Origin: Vibrio fluvialis
Lineage (GTDB): Bacteria > Pseudomonadota > Gammaproteobacteria > Enterobacterales > Vibrionaceae
Direction of reading: 5' to 3'
Length of the DNA: 64,000 nt
NCBI RefSeq assembly: GCF_900460245.1
Contig: NZ_UHIP01000001.1
Location: 1 to 64,000, forward strand
A program made the position numbers and the translations under genes. Under the pieces are notes generated by a model. The model had not been told where the DNA came from and did no database searches. It saw nothing but the letters and a program-made list of their open reading frames with translations. Numbering within the stretch: position 1 is the stretch's first letter; each line of letters starts with the position of its first letter. Shown piece after piece: positions 14,813 through 24,158 of this stretch.

Positions 14813-16222
14813 TTATACAGAGTAGTACAGTTCGAATTCTAGTGGGTGTACTGCAACGTTCACGCGCTCTACATCTTTCGTTTTCAGTTCGATGTAAGAG
14901 TTGATGAAATCATCAGAGAATACGCCACCTGCAGTCAGGAACTCGCGGTCATCGCTCAGGCACTGCAGCGCTTGTTGCAGTGATTCAGCAACTTTTGGAA
15001 TCTCTGCCGCTTCTTCAGCTGGAAGATCGTACAGGTCTTTATCCATTGCTTCGCCTGGGTGGATCTTGTTCTTAATACCGTCAAGACCAGCCATCAGCAT
15101 TGCTGCAAACGCCAAGTATGGGTTCGCTGCTGGATCTGGGAAGCGAACTTCGATACGACGTGCTTTAGGGCTTGGTACCACTGGGATACGGATAGACGCT
15201 GAACGGTTACGTGCAGAGTAAGCCAGCATGACAGGCGCTTCGTAGTGTGGAACCAGACGCTTGTATGAGTTGGTCGATGGGTTAGTCAGTGCGTTCAGTG
15301 CACGTGCGTGCTTGATGATACCACCGATGTAGTAGATCGCCATTTCAGACAGGCCGCCGTACTTGTCGCCAGCGAACAGGTTAACGCCGTCTTTCGCCAG
15401 AGATTGGTGTACGTGCATACCAGAACCGTTGTCGCCAACCAGTGGTTTAGGCATGAAAGTCGCTGTTTTGCCGAATGCGTGAGCAACGTTATGAACAACG
15501 TACTTGTAGATTTGGATTTCGTCCGCTTTGCTGGTCAGTGTGTTGAAACGTGTTGCGATTTCGTTCTGACCTGCAGTTGCTACTTCGTGGTGGTGTGCTT
15601 CAACAACCAGACCCATTTCTTCCATGATCAGACACATTGCTGAACGGATGTCTTGAGATGAGTCAACTGGCGCTACTGGGAAGTAACCGCCTTTCACACC
15701 TGGACGGTGACCTTTGTTACCGTCTTCGTAGTCAGTACCTGTGTTCCAAGCTGCTTCTACGTCATCGATCTTGAAGAAAGAACCTGACATGTCAGTAGAG
15801 AATTTCACGTCGTCAAACAGGAAGAATTCTGGCTCTGGACCTACCAGAACAGTATCTGCGATTCCAGTAGAACGCATGTACTCTTCCGCGCGTTTTGCGA
15901 TAGAACGTGGGTCACGGTCGTAGCCTTGCATTGTTGCAGGCTCAAGAATGTCACAACGGATGTTCAGCGTTGCGTCTTCTGTGAATGGGTCAAGCACAGC
16001 TGATGATGCATCTGGCATCATTACCATGTCTGATTCGTTGATACCTTTCCAGCCAGCAACTGATGAACCATCGAACATTTTACCTTCTTCGAAGAAGTCT
16101 GCGTCGATTTGGTGAGCAGGAATTGAGATGTGCTGCTCTTTACCTTTTGTGTCTGTGAAGCGTAGGTCAACAAACTTAACTTCGTTTTCTTGGATCAGCG
16201 ATAGTACGTTTTCTACTGACAT
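14813..16222 (-). CDS. glnA: Glutamine synthetase, type I
   Basis: This 469-residue enzyme condenses ammonium and glutamate to glutamine with ATP and acts as a cytosolic dodecamer. Visible signatures are the beta-grasp [12 protein letters not shown], the catalytic [16 protein letters not shown], the ATP-site [16 protein letters not shown] and the glutamate-binding NRSASIRIP. The adenylylation segment [11 protein letters not shown] supplies the tyrosine modified by GlnE. Length equals the E. coli enzyme. Transcription is probably from the sigma-54 promoter at 16327-16343 with NtrC enhancers further upstream. It has its own terminator. Confidence 0.98.
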   Translation of the reverse strand: MSVENVLSLIQENEVKFVDLRFTDTKGKEQHISIPAHQIDADFFEEGKMFDGSSVAGWKGINESDMVMMPDASSAVLDPFTEDATLNIRCDILEPATMQGYDRDPRSIAKRAEEYMRSTGIADTVLVGPEPEFFLFDDVKFSTDMSGSFFKIDDVEAAWNTGTDYEDGNKGHRPGVKGGYFPVAPVDSSQDIRSAMCLIMEEMGLVVEAHHHEVATAGQNEIATRFNTLTSKADEIQIYKYVVHNVAHAFGKTATFMPKPLVGDNGSGMHVHQSLAKDGVNLFAGDKYGGLSEMAIYYIGGIIKHARALNALTNPSTNSYKRLVPHYEAPVMLAYSARNRSASIRIPVVPSPKARRIEVRFPDPAANPYLAFAAMLMAGLDGIKNKIHPGEAMDKDLYDLPAEEAAEIPKVAESLQQALQCLSDDREFLTAGGVFSDDFINSYIELKTKDVERVNVAVHPLEFELYYSV

Positions 16223-16326
16223 CTTGGATAACCTCCAGTGTTAATAAAGCGGTTTGGGCTCGAATCAAAGTGAAACCAGCATTGATTAATGTCTGAACTA
16301 CTACTTAATCTGTGCTGAATTCATAT

Positions 16327-16343
16327 TAGCTAGAATCGTGCCA
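16327..16343 (-). promoter_or_regulatory. Sigma-54 promoter of glnA
   Basis: On the minus strand, TTGGCACGATTCTAGCT fits the -24/-12 consensus TTGGCACG-N4-TTGCT, with the essential GG and GC at the correct spacing. It would start transcription about 90 bases before glnA, as at E. coli glnAp2. Confidence 0.8.
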
Positions 16344-16391
16344 ATTTCTTAAGTCCTAAAAATTCAATGCTTTGCATAAGATTGGCTCTTT

Positions 16392-16465
16392 TTGGTGCTT
16401 TCCGTTGCACCAATAAGATCCCTTGTTGCACCTTGTTGGTGCGTTATCGGTTTCACTGCACCAAT
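16392..16465 (-). promoter_or_regulatory. NtrC enhancer cluster upstream of glnA
   Basis: Four TGCACC/GGTGC half-sites are packed into 74 bases. The best full site is TGCACCTTGTTGGTGCG (16427-16443), close to the NtrC consensus. Flanking half-sites are ttggtgc (16392), gcaccaa (16407) and tgcaccaat (16457). The cluster begins about 50 bases upstream of the -24 element and extends to about 120, as expected for NtrC enhancers. The rest of the 489-base glnA-typA gap shows no gene. Confidence 0.7.
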
Positions 16466-16726
16466 ATCTATCAAAGCGAACACTATTCAGCCGATAATTT
16501 GTAGGGTTGTCAATTGGCATTTCCGTCCAGTATGCCGCGGTTTGTTTTAAATCAATTTGACGGCTAGGCTCTAAAGGAGCGAAATTCAGCGTGACAGATC
16601 ACATATTCCTAGGTTTTTCGCCAAAATCTGGTACATTATTGGCCGTTTTTTGAACCAAACTCAGGTACCGGTTTTGCCTACGCGCGGAAGCGGACCATTT
16701 TGTGTAATTAAGTGAAGCAAAACTCC

Positions 16727-18556
16727 ATGGCTACTCCACAGATTGAAAAATTAAGAAACATCGCGATCATCGCGCACGTTGACCACGGCAAAACGACCCT
16801 GGTGGATAAACTACTCCAGCAATCAGGCACGTTAGAGTCGCGCGGTGATGTTGAAGAGCGAGTCATGGACTCGAACGACATTGAAAAAGAGCGCGGCATT
16901 ACCATCCTGGCGAAGAACACCGCTATCAACTGGAACGACTACCGTATCAACATCGTAGACACTCCGGGACACGCGGACTTCGGTGGTGAAGTTGAACGTA
17001 TCATGTCAATGGTTGACTGTGTTTGTCTGATCGTTGATGCGGTTGACGGCCCAATGCCACAAACTCGTTTCGTAACCCAAAAAGCGTTTGCTCACGGTCT
17101 GAAACCAATTGTTGTTATCAACAAAATCGACCGCCCTGGCGCGCGTCCTGACTGGGTAATGGATCAGGTATTTGACCTGTTCGACAACCTAGGTGCAACG
17201 GATGAACAGCTGGACTTCCAAGTGGTTTACGCATCAGCTCTGAACGGCTGGGCAACGTTGGAAGAAGGCGAAACTGGCGAAAACATGGAACCGCTGTTCC
17301 AAGCCATCGTTGATAACGTAGAGCCTCCTCAAGTTGACCTTGAAGGTCCGCTGCAAATGCAAATTTCTCAGCTGGACTACAGTTCATACGTTGGTGTTAT
17401 CGGTGTTGGCCGTGTGACTCGCGGTACGGTAAAACCAAACCAGCAAGTGACCGTTGTGAGCGCTGATGGCAAAAAACGTAACGGCAAAGTTGGTACTGTT
17501 CTGGGTTACCTGGGTCTGCAACGTTCTGAAACAGAACAAGCGACGGCGGGCGACATCGTTGCGATCACCGGTCTTGGCGAACTGAAAATTTCAGACACCA
17601 TCTGTGACGTGAACTGCATCGAAGCGCTGCCACCACTGAGCGTTGACGAACCAACGGTAACCATGACTTTCCAGGTAAACACTTCTCCGTTTGCGGGTAA
17701 AGAAGGTAAGTTCGTGACTTCACGTAACATCCTTGAGCGTCTGGAAAAAGAACTGGTTCACAACGTTGCACTGCGTGTTGAGCAAACGGACGATCCAGAT
17801 AAATTCCGCGTATCAGGCCGTGGTGAACTTCACCTGTCTATCCTGATCGAAAACATGCGCCGTGAAGGTTTCGAACTGGCGGTATCTCGTCCAGAAGTAA
17901 TCCTGAAAGAAGAAAACGGCCAACTGATGGAACCGTTTGAAACGGTAACTATCGACGTGTTGGAAGAGCACCAAGGCGGCATCATGGAGAAAATCGGTCT
18001 GCGTAAAGGCGAACTGAAAGACATGTCTCCAGATGGCAAAGGTCGTGTACGTCTAGACTTCGTGATGCCATCACGCGGCCTGATCGGCTTCCAGACGGAG
18101 TTCATGACCCTGACTTCAGGTTCTGGTCTGCTGTACCATACCTTTGACCACTACGGCCCACACAAAGGCGGTAACATCGGCCAACGTGTGAACGGCGTAC
18201 TGATTTCGAATGCAACCGGTAAAGCACTGACTTACGCTCTGTTTAACCTGCAAGAGCGTGGCCGTCTGTTCACTGAACACGCGGACGAAGTTTACGAAGG
18301 TCAAATCGTGGGTATTCACAACCGTTCGAACGACCTGACAGTAAACTGTCTGAAAGGTAAACAGCTGACGAACGTACGTGCATCAGGTACCGATGAAGCT
18401 CAGGTTCTGACTCCAGCAATCAAATACACGCTAGAGCAAGCGCTTGAGTTTATCGATGACGATGAGCTGGTAGAAGTTACGCCACAAAGCATCCGTATTC
18501 GTAAACGTCACCTGACTGAAAACGATCGTAAACGTGCATCTCGCGACGCAAAATAA
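16727..18556 (+). CDS. typA: Ribosome-associated GTPase TypA/BipA
   Basis: This 609-residue translational GTPase of the EF-G/LepA class binds 70S ribosomes and helps 50S assembly and stress or cold adaptation. The G1 motif [10 protein letters not shown]3 [12 protein letters not shown] and G4 [10 protein letters not shown] are intact. Domain II, the EF-G-like domains III/V and the BipA-specific C-terminal domain follow. The ATG at 16727 ([11 protein letters not shown]) is preferred over an in-frame GTG five codons earlier on family grounds; neither has a strong Shine-Dalgarno. It is divergent from glnA, as in E. coli, and ends at a clear terminator. Confidence 0.96.
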   Translation: MATPQIEKLRNIAIIAHVDHGKTTLVDKLLQQSGTLESRGDVEERVMDSNDIEKERGITILAKNTAINWNDYRINIVDTPGHADFGGEVERIMSMVDCVCLIVDAVDGPMPQTRFVTQKAFAHGLKPIVVINKIDRPGARPDWVMDQVFDLFDNLGATDEQLDFQVVYASALNGWATLEEGETGENMEPLFQAIVDNVEPPQVDLEGPLQMQISQLDYSSYVGVIGVGRVTRGTVKPNQQVTVVSADGKKRNGKVGTVLGYLGLQRSETEQATAGDIVAITGLGELKISDTICDVNCIEALPPLSVDEPTVTMTFQVNTSPFAGKEGKFVTSRNILERLEKELVHNVALRVEQTDDPDKFRVSGRGELHLSILIENMRREGFELAVSRPEVILKEENGQLMEPFETVTIDVLEEHQGGIMEKIGLRKGELKDMSPDGKGRVRLDFVMPSRGLIGFQTEFMTLTSGSGLLYHTFDHYGPHKGGNIGQRVNGVLISNATGKALTYALFNLQERGRLFTEHADEVYEGQIVGIHNRSNDLTVNCLKGKQLTNVRASGTDEAQVLTPAIKYTLEQALEFIDDDELVEVTPQSIRIRKRHLTENDRKRASRDAK

Positions 18557-18575
18557 TCGTTGAACGAATAGAATT

Positions 18576-18608
18576 GAGCCCTCGGCGGTAACGCTGGGGG
18601 CTTTTTTT
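18576..18608 (+). terminator. Terminator of typA
   Basis: agccctcggcg and cgctgggggct form a stem with small bulges around gtaa, followed by seven T residues. It lies 20 bases after typA and before a small ATPase gene. Confidence 0.83.
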
Positions 18609-18630
18609 ATGCATTTGATAAGGAGCGAAT

Positions 18631-19179
18631 GTGAAACCCATCATCATCACTGGCGGTCCGGGCGCCGGCAAAACCACTCTGATTGACGCGTTAGCACAGG
18701 CGGGTTTGGCAACGTTTCCCGAAGTGTCGCGCACCTTGATTGAGCAAGAGAGTGCGAAGCCGAATGGCATATTGCCGTGGCACGATTTAGCAGGATTTGC
18801 TCAATTGTGTCTGGTCGCGATGAGTGAGCAAAAACGGAATGCGGACAAAGAGCCATTGGCGTTTCTCGACCGCGCGATTCCTGACATTTGTGGTTATCTG
18901 CAGGCGGCGGATATTGAACCGGGTCTGCATTATGTACAGGCCAGTCAGGGCTATTTCCCGACCGTGTTTGTGTGTCGGCCACACGCCGCCATTTATGTGC
19001 AGGATGATGTGAGACCTTATCCATTTGAGCAAGCATTGGCGATTCATGAACAGTTAGTGATGACTTACATACAACTGGGTTATCACTGTGTTGAGGTGCC
19101 GTTTGATGCGGTCAGCGAGCGAGTGCGCTTTGTGCTGCGCGCTGTGGAGCACGCAGCATCATGCCACGCTACTGTTTGA
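18631..19179 (+). CDS. AAA family P-loop ATPase (AAA_28 type)
   Basis: This 182-residue cytosolic protein starts with Walker A ITGGPGAGKTTLIDAL at residues 6-20. A FLDRAIPD motif near residue 80 is a likely Walker B/catalytic aspartate, as in the NadR/Ttd14-like kinase fold. The substrate is unknown. GTG start with AAGGAG 5-6 bases upstream. Its last 11 bases overlap the 3' end of the convergent DUF2959 gene, so no terminator can lie between them and antisense 3' ends are likely. I see no evidence for a link to typA beyond adjacency. Confidence 0.85.
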   Translation: MKPIIITGGPGAGKTTLIDALAQAGLATFPEVSRTLIEQESAKPNGILPWHDLAGFAQLCLVAMSEQKRNADKEPLAFLDRAIPDICGYLQAADIEPGLHYVQASQGYFPTVFVCRPHAAIYVQDDVRPYPFEQALAIHEQLVMTYIQLGYHCVEVPFDAVSERVRFVLRAVEHAASCHATV

Positions 19180-19810
19180 GATGGGTGAGGAACTGATCCG
19201 ATTCTTTAATCGCGGCGTTCATCTGCGTGATCGCGGTGCGAATATCCTGCTCTAAGGTCGCAAATTCACCTTGCAGTGAACCCACCGCGCTGGCATTGAG
19301 GTTATGCTTCAGATACAGAGTATTATCGCGCAGGGTGTTGAGCACTGGTGTCATCTTTTGCTCGGCGCGTTTCATCGCTTTAAGCATCGTCTGATATGAA
19401 GTTTTGGTGGTGTTGAGTTTCTGCTCACTGGCACGGCGCAGTTTGCTGCTGGTGTAAAGCGCAAGCTCACCTTGCCATTCTTCAAACAAGGCATCGGCAA
19501 CGTCTTCAATCGCGGCAATGCGCTCATGCACATCGGCAGCTGCTGCTTCGCTTTGTTGGTACTGATCGTTGATGCGCTCATAGGCGCTTTCCAGTTCGCC
19601 ACCATCAAATTGCGTGAATGCCGACAGGGCTTCCAGTGCGCTGGTCAGCTCCTGCTGTGCGTCTTTTTGTGACTCTTGGGCGGCCTCGACACGGTCAACC
19701 ATAATGTCGCGTTTGTGATAACCGACCTTTTCCATCGCCGAATAATAGGCGCTTTGACAGCCTGTCAGGGTAAAGATCGATAAGAAGATGGCCAACAGGT
19801 AAGGCATCAT
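19169..19810 (-). CDS. DUF2959 family lipoprotein
   Basis: This 213-residue protein has unknown function. The signal peptide ends in the lipobox LTGC at residues 15-18, predicting a lipid-anchored envelope protein. The rest is strongly helical and charged, with heptad-like stretches at about residues 40-110 and 150-210, so a coiled coil is likely. AAAGGAGCTC directly precedes the ATG. It is divergent from yihY and its 3' end overlaps the convergent ATPase gene by 11 bases. Confidence 0.85.
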   Translation of the reverse strand: MMPYLLAIFLSIFTLTGCQSAYYSAMEKVGYHKRDIMVDRVEAAQESQKDAQQELTSALEALSAFTQFDGGELESAYERINDQYQQSEAAAADVHERIAAIEDVADALFEEWQGELALYTSSKLRRASEQKLNTTKTSYQTMLKAMKRAEQKMTPVLNTLRDNTLYLKHNLNASAVGSLQGEFATLEQDIRTAITQMNAAIKESDQFLTHLKQ

Positions 19811-19869
19811 GAGCTCCTTTCTATTAAAATGAAGGCGTTAGCATGGCTTAGTCGCATGGGAGAGACAAG

Positions 19870-20784
19870 TTGAAAATCCAATCTTTGGTTAAGGATAGCG
19901 TATTGTTCGGGCGTTATTTGTTGGTGCGTATGGGCCACGACCGAGTCAATGTGAATGCCGGATACCTCGCGTACATCACGCTGTTGTCGATTGTACCAAT
20001 GTTGACCGTATTGCTGTCGATCCTCTCTTCCTTCTCCATTTTTGAAAACGTCGGTGATGTGGTTCAGGATTATGTGATTACCCACTTCGTGCCCGCGGCT
20101 GGGGATGCGGTGCGTAACGCGCTGACAGAGTTCGTCACCAATACCGGCAAAATGACTGCAGTGGGTGGTATGTTCCTGTTTGTCGCAGCGCTGACGCTGA
20201 TTTCGAATATCGATAAGAACCTCAACTACATCTGGCGGGTACGTAAGAAACGCCGCATGGTGTTTTCGTTTTCAATGTACTGGATGATCCTCACGCTGGG
20301 ACCAATTCTGGTCGGTGCCAGTATTGCGGTCACCTCGTACATCACGTCGCTCAAACTGCTCGACAGCGAAGCACTGACTGGTGCCTTCAACTTCTTCCTG
20401 CGTCGCCTGCCACTGTTGCTGTCGTTTTCTGCGTTTGCCGGGTTATATCTGTTGGTGCCGAACAAAAAAATTCATTTTCTGCATGCTATCGCTGGCGCAT
20501 TTGTCGCTGCTATTCTGTTTGAGCTGAGTAAAAAAGCCTTTGCGGCCTACATTACTCAGTTCCCTTCTTATCAGTTGATATACGGGGCGCTTGCCGCGAT
20601 TCCCATTCTGTTTGTTTGGGTGTATTTATGTTGGCTGATTGTGTTGATCGGGGCCGAAGTGACCGCTGCGCTCGGTGAGCGTGAGTACTGGAGTGACGAC
20701 CCAGACGTGGTACACTCACTGCCTCAAACTCAGCACAAACAAGAAGGAAACCAAAGTGATAGCCTTGATTCAACGGGTGAGTGA
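19870..20784 (+). CDS. yihY: YihY/BrkB family inner membrane protein
   Basis: This 304-residue protein has about six transmembrane segments and belongs to the YihY/virulence factor BrkB family (UPF0761). Its biochemical role is unsettled. The family motifs [19 protein letters not shown] near residue 28 and [18 protein letters not shown] near 235 are present. The C-terminal 40 residues are polar and cytoplasmic. The start is TTG at 19870, with GGGAGA about 5 bases upstream. The dtd gene begins inside its 3' end (29-base overlap), as in many gammaproteobacteria, suggesting coupled translation. Confidence 0.9.
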   Translation: MKIQSLVKDSVLFGRYLLVRMGHDRVNVNAGYLAYITLLSIVPMLTVLLSILSSFSIFENVGDVVQDYVITHFVPAAGDAVRNALTEFVTNTGKMTAVGGMFLFVAALTLISNIDKNLNYIWRVRKKRRMVFSFSMYWMILTLGPILVGASIAVTSYITSLKLLDSEALTGAFNFFLRRLPLLLSFSAFAGLYLLVPNKKIHFLHAIAGAFVAAILFELSKKAFAAYITQFPSYQLIYGALAAIPILFVWVYLCWLIVLIGAEVTAALGEREYWSDDPDVVHSLPQTQHKQEGNQSDSLDSTGE

Positions 20785-21190
20785 AGCGGCAGTCCGCGTG
20801 GAGGGCGAAATCGTCGGTGAGATTAACCATGGCCTGTTAGTGCTGCTTGGGGTTGAACGTGATGATGATGAAGCCAAAGCCAAACGCCTGATGGAACGAG
20901 TGACCGGCTATCGTGTGTTTGAGGATGATGCAGGCAAAATGAACCTCAGCGTCAAAGATGTCGGGGGCAGTGTGCTGGTGGTCTCGCAGTTTACCTTGCC
21001 TGCGGATACGAAAAAGGGCACCCGTGCCGGCTTTTCACGTGGCGCGCACCCACAAGAGGCGCAGCGTCTATACGACTATTTTTCTGATTTGTGTGCACAG
21101 GTTTTGCCGACAGAGCGTGGACGTTTTGCGGCCGACATGAAAGTGTCACTCATCAATGATGGCCCGGTAACCTTCTGGTTGCAGGCTTAA
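20756..21190 (+). CDS. dtd: D-aminoacyl-tRNA deacylase
   Basis: This 144-residue cytosolic homodimer hydrolyses D-aminoacyl-tRNAs (and Gly-tRNA-Ala) as a proofreading step. The family signatures SQFTLPADT and GPVTFWLQ, the latter with the Gly-cisPro motif, are intact. The GTG at 20756 gives the canonical start [15 protein letters not shown] and has AAGGA 7-8 bases upstream. The gene overlaps yihY by 29 bases in another frame, and the next gene starts 36 bases after its stop, so yihY-dtd-yiiD is a likely operon. Confidence 0.95.
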   Translation: MIALIQRVSEAAVRVEGEIVGEINHGLLVLLGVERDDDEAKAKRLMERVTGYRVFEDDAGKMNLSVKDVGGSVLVVSQFTLPADTKKGTRAGFSRGAHPQEAQRLYDYFSDLCAQVLPTERGRFAADMKVSLINDGPVTFWLQA

Positions 21191-21226
21191 ATTTCGGCTC
21201 CTTGTGAGCTTTCGGGAACGGACTCT

Positions 21227-22153
21227 ATGTTTAAACTTATTACGCCGAAAACGGATAATCAGCTCAATAAGTATTACCACTTCCGCTGGCAGTTGCTGCG
21301 CGAGCCGTGGCGTATGCCGATTGGCTCAGAGCGTGATGAATATGACGCGATGAGCCATCACCGCATGATTGTCGACAGTCGGGGACGGCCAATCGCGATT
21401 GGTCGCCTGTATATCACCCCGGATAACGAAGGCCAGATCCGCTACATGGCGGTCAAAGCCAGTCGTCGCGCCAAGGGTATGGGCTCGCTTGTGCTGGTGG
21501 CTCTTGAATCTCTGGCGCGTCAGGAAGGGGCGAAACGCTTGGTGTGTAACGCTCGTGAAGACGCGATCAAATTCTATGAGAAAAATGGTTTTGAGCGCCG
21601 CGGTGAACTGACCGATGAGCGCGGCCCGGTACGCCATCAGCAGATGGTCAAACCGCTCGACCCGATGGCCAATGTGCTGCGTAAACCGGAGTGGTGTACC
21701 GAGCTTCAGGAGCGCTGGGCGGCGCACATTCCGATCAGCGAAAAAATGGGGATCAAAGTGCTGCAGTACACGGGCTATCAGTTCCAGTGTGGCGCGCAGC
21801 TTAACCCGAACCTCAATCCCCACAACACCATGTTTGCGGGCTCTGCCTTTACGCTGGCGACGCTGACTGGCTGGGGGATGGCGTGGCTGCTGATGCGTGA
21901 GCGTAACCTGGAAGGAGATATTGTGCTGGTCGACAGCCGTATCCGTTACCGCCATCCGGTGGTACACAACCCGGTGGCGTCGACGTCACTGGATGGCATT
22001 AGCGGCGATTTGGACCGCCTGGCCTCCGGGCGCAAAGCGCGCATTGTGGTTAACGTGAATATTTCGAGTGGCGATAACGACGCCGTGGAGTTCATCGGCA
22101 CTTACATGCTGATCCCGAACTACCAAGCTATTTTGGAAAATGCGCGCGGCTAA
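21227..22153 (+). CDS. yiiD: GNAT acetyltransferase - hotdog thioesterase fusion (YiiD)
   Basis: This 308-residue two-domain protein resembles E. coli YiiD (also called FabY). The N-terminal GNAT domain (residues 1-145) has the acetyl-CoA loop ASRRAKGMGSLVLVALE. The C-terminal hotdog domain (160-305) carries QCGAQLNPNLNPHNTMFAGS, typical of the YiiD_C family. For the E. coli protein a malonyl-ACP decarboxylase role in starting fatty acid synthesis has been reported; transfer of that role here is inference. It follows dtd closely, and its end overlaps the convergent AsmA-like gene by 4 bases. Confidence 0.9.
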   Translation: MFKLITPKTDNQLNKYYHFRWQLLREPWRMPIGSERDEYDAMSHHRMIVDSRGRPIAIGRLYITPDNEGQIRYMAVKASRRAKGMGSLVLVALESLARQEGAKRLVCNAREDAIKFYEKNGFERRGELTDERGPVRHQQMVKPLDPMANVLRKPEWCTELQERWAAHIPISEKMGIKVLQYTGYQFQCGAQLNPNLNPHNTMFAGSAFTLATLTGWGMAWLLMRERNLEGDIVLVDSRIRYRHPVVHNPVASTSLDGISGDLDRLASGRKARIVVNVNISSGDNDAVEFIGTYMLIPNYQAILENARG

Positions 22154-24048
22154 GGGGCTAGCACGCACGCTTTGTCCGAACCTTTCTCCTCGCGCTGTTG
22201 ATTGCGCAGCAGATCAAAATGCTGAGTATCGCAGCGCTGAGTCACCTCCAGTTCCAACATCCCTTGTTTGGGTTCAACCAAATCAATGTCACCGTGCAGG
22301 CGGGCATTGAGCGTTGGGCCGGACAGCGGCGTCTCATGCAGTGACAGGCGACCGCGGTCGGCGTTCAGTCTCAGCCCGTCGAGTGAGAAAGGCTGTACCA
22401 CCAATGCATCAGAGTTCTTCATCACCAAAGTGCCATCGCGCAAATTGAGGTTCAGTTCGCCGCTGAGTGAGTGAGCCAGCATCGGATAGTCGCCCGCAAG
22501 GCCATCGGCGGCCAAATCGATTTCGGCCAAGGCATCGACTTTCAATGGCAGAGGCAGCCATTGGCCGAGTTGAGTGAGCGGCACGCCGTCCCCATGCAAA
22601 TTGATGTTCCATGGCGCGCTGGCTGCGTCAAATGCCCAGTTGGCAGTGGCATCCACATAACCGTTCTCCAACGGCAGGAACGCGCGCTCAAGCTGCCAGT
22701 GTGCCTCTTTGCTGCTCATCTCCACCACACCTTGGCTACTGACGAGCGAACCGATACTGGCGCTGTTGGCGCTGATGCTCAGTTTCCCATTCCACAGGCC
22801 CCAACGGCCATTGCGATTGAGCTCGGTATTGCGTCCTTCAACATTCAGGCCAGAGAGTTGCCAAAACGGCTTATGAGTCAGTTGGATCAATTGCAGGTTG
22901 TTGAGATCCCATTGATCAATGGTCAGATTTTTCAGCGCAGGAAGATCGCTGTCTAGCCACGCCCAATCCTGTTGCTGCTCGGCAAACCATTTGATGCCGC
23001 GTGCGGTTAACTGGTGAAGATGGATGCCGGAGGGCTGAATGTCACCACTGAGCTGAATGCTGCCTTGCAGCAGTTCGGTGGCAAAATCACTGATGGTGAT
23101 GTTGCCCGGGCGAAACTCGAGCTTAAACGTCGGTTCAATCCATTGCAGTCCATGCCAGTCCGCGGATTCGGCGTTGAGTGACAGGTAGCCACTGTCTTGC
23201 TGCCACAGTGACTGATCGATCGTCAGGTTCTCCAGCGACAGCGCGAGGTTGGTCAGTTTGGTCTCACCCAACTGCCAATTGCTGCTCAGCACATCGAGGC
23301 TGTTGATGTGGTGAAGATAAGGCTTGGCCAGCTGCCACCACGGCGCGCTCAGCGTAGACAGATCGTCTTTCAGGTCCAGCTTGCTGATGGTGACGTTGAC
23401 CAGCGACCAACCGGCCGGATACTGCTCTGCCTGACCAGAAAACTCGCCGCCGCGCCATTGAAACGAGGCGCCGTAAACGGTGCTGTCCTGTGCTTTGTAA
23501 TCGGCATCGATCAGTACATTGTTGAGCGCTTCACCTTGCCAGTAAAACTGTTCGGCTGAGAGTTGCAGTTCGCCGTAAGGCAGCCACTGTTTGGCGTTGT
23601 TCCAGATAGGCTTTTTGACCTGTAAATTGACGCCGCGTGCAATCAGGCCGTGATTGGCGAAATCGATATTGTGCAGCGCCAGTTGATTGAGTTGCAGTTG
23701 GGCAAGAAAATCATTGTCTGGCAAGCCATCGGAAAAGTTGGCACCATCGAGCAGTACGCTGTCGATCACCCATTTGTCCTGATGAAACAGTTGCGGGCTG
23801 AGCCAGATATCCACTTGTTGAAAGCTCAAGGGGTTGGCGCTGGTTTCCAGCGTCACATTGTGCAGGCGGAAATGGAGTGGGTATTCGTAATCGAGCTCAC
23901 TGAAGGTCAGTTTTTCGGGCCACAGATGCTCGGTCAGCCACTGCGCAGACGGTGTCAGGTAACGGGTGTGCATGATGCCGAATGCGACCAGCGTCAGTGC
24001 CAGCAGCAGCGCAACCAATCCAACCCCGAGAGCAAGCAGCTTTTTCAT
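22150..24048 (-). CDS. AsmA family envelope protein
   Basis: This 632-residue protein has one N-terminal transmembrane helix (about residues 5-27) followed by a long periplasmic beta-rich region. The C-terminal part, around LSGELNLNLRDGTLVMKNSD and LDGLRLNADRGRLSL, matches the AsmA C-terminal domain. AsmA-like proteins (TamB, YhdP, AsmA) are bridge-like and linked to phospholipid transport to the outer membrane; the precise role here is unknown. A weak AGGGA precedes the ATG. It is a single gene, convergent with yiiD and upstream-adjacent to the pckA terminator. Confidence 0.88.
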   Translation of the reverse strand: MKKLLALGVGLVALLLALTLVAFGIMHTRYLTPSAQWLTEHLWPEKLTFSELDYEYPLHFRLHNVTLETSANPLSFQQVDIWLSPQLFHQDKWVIDSVLLDGANFSDGLPDNDFLAQLQLNQLALHNIDFANHGLIARGVNLQVKKPIWNNAKQWLPYGELQLSAEQFYWQGEALNNVLIDADYKAQDSTVYGASFQWRGGEFSGQAEQYPAGWSLVNVTISKLDLKDDLSTLSAPWWQLAKPYLHHINSLDVLSSNWQLGETKLTNLALSLENLTIDQSLWQQDSGYLSLNAESADWHGLQWIEPTFKLEFRPGNITISDFATELLQGSIQLSGDIQPSGIHLHQLTARGIKWFAEQQQDWAWLDSDLPALKNLTIDQWDLNNLQLIQLTHKPFWQLSGLNVEGRNTELNRNGRWGLWNGKLSISANSASIGSLVSSQGVVEMSSKEAHWQLERAFLPLENGYVDATANWAFDAASAPWNINLHGDGVPLTQLGQWLPLPLKVDALAEIDLAADGLAGDYPMLAHSLSGELNLNLRDGTLVMKNSDALVVQPFSLDGLRLNADRGRLSLHETPLSGPTLNARLHGDIDLVEPKQGMLELEVTQRCDTQHFDLLRNQQREEKGSDKACVLAP

Positions 24049-24113
24049 AATTCCCTGATGCGATGACCGTCCTGAAAGTCCACAGCTTGGAGTAAATTGG
24101 CGCTGGCTTCAAC

Positions 24114-24138
24114 AAAAAAAGCCCCTCAAAAGAGGGGC
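24114..24138 (-). terminator. Terminator of pckA
   Basis: On the minus strand AGCCCCTCT pairs with AGGGGCT around TTTG, followed by seven T residues. It lies 20 bases after the pckA stop codon. Confidence 0.9.
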
Positions 24139-24158
24139 TTGCTACTGAGTTATCAGTT

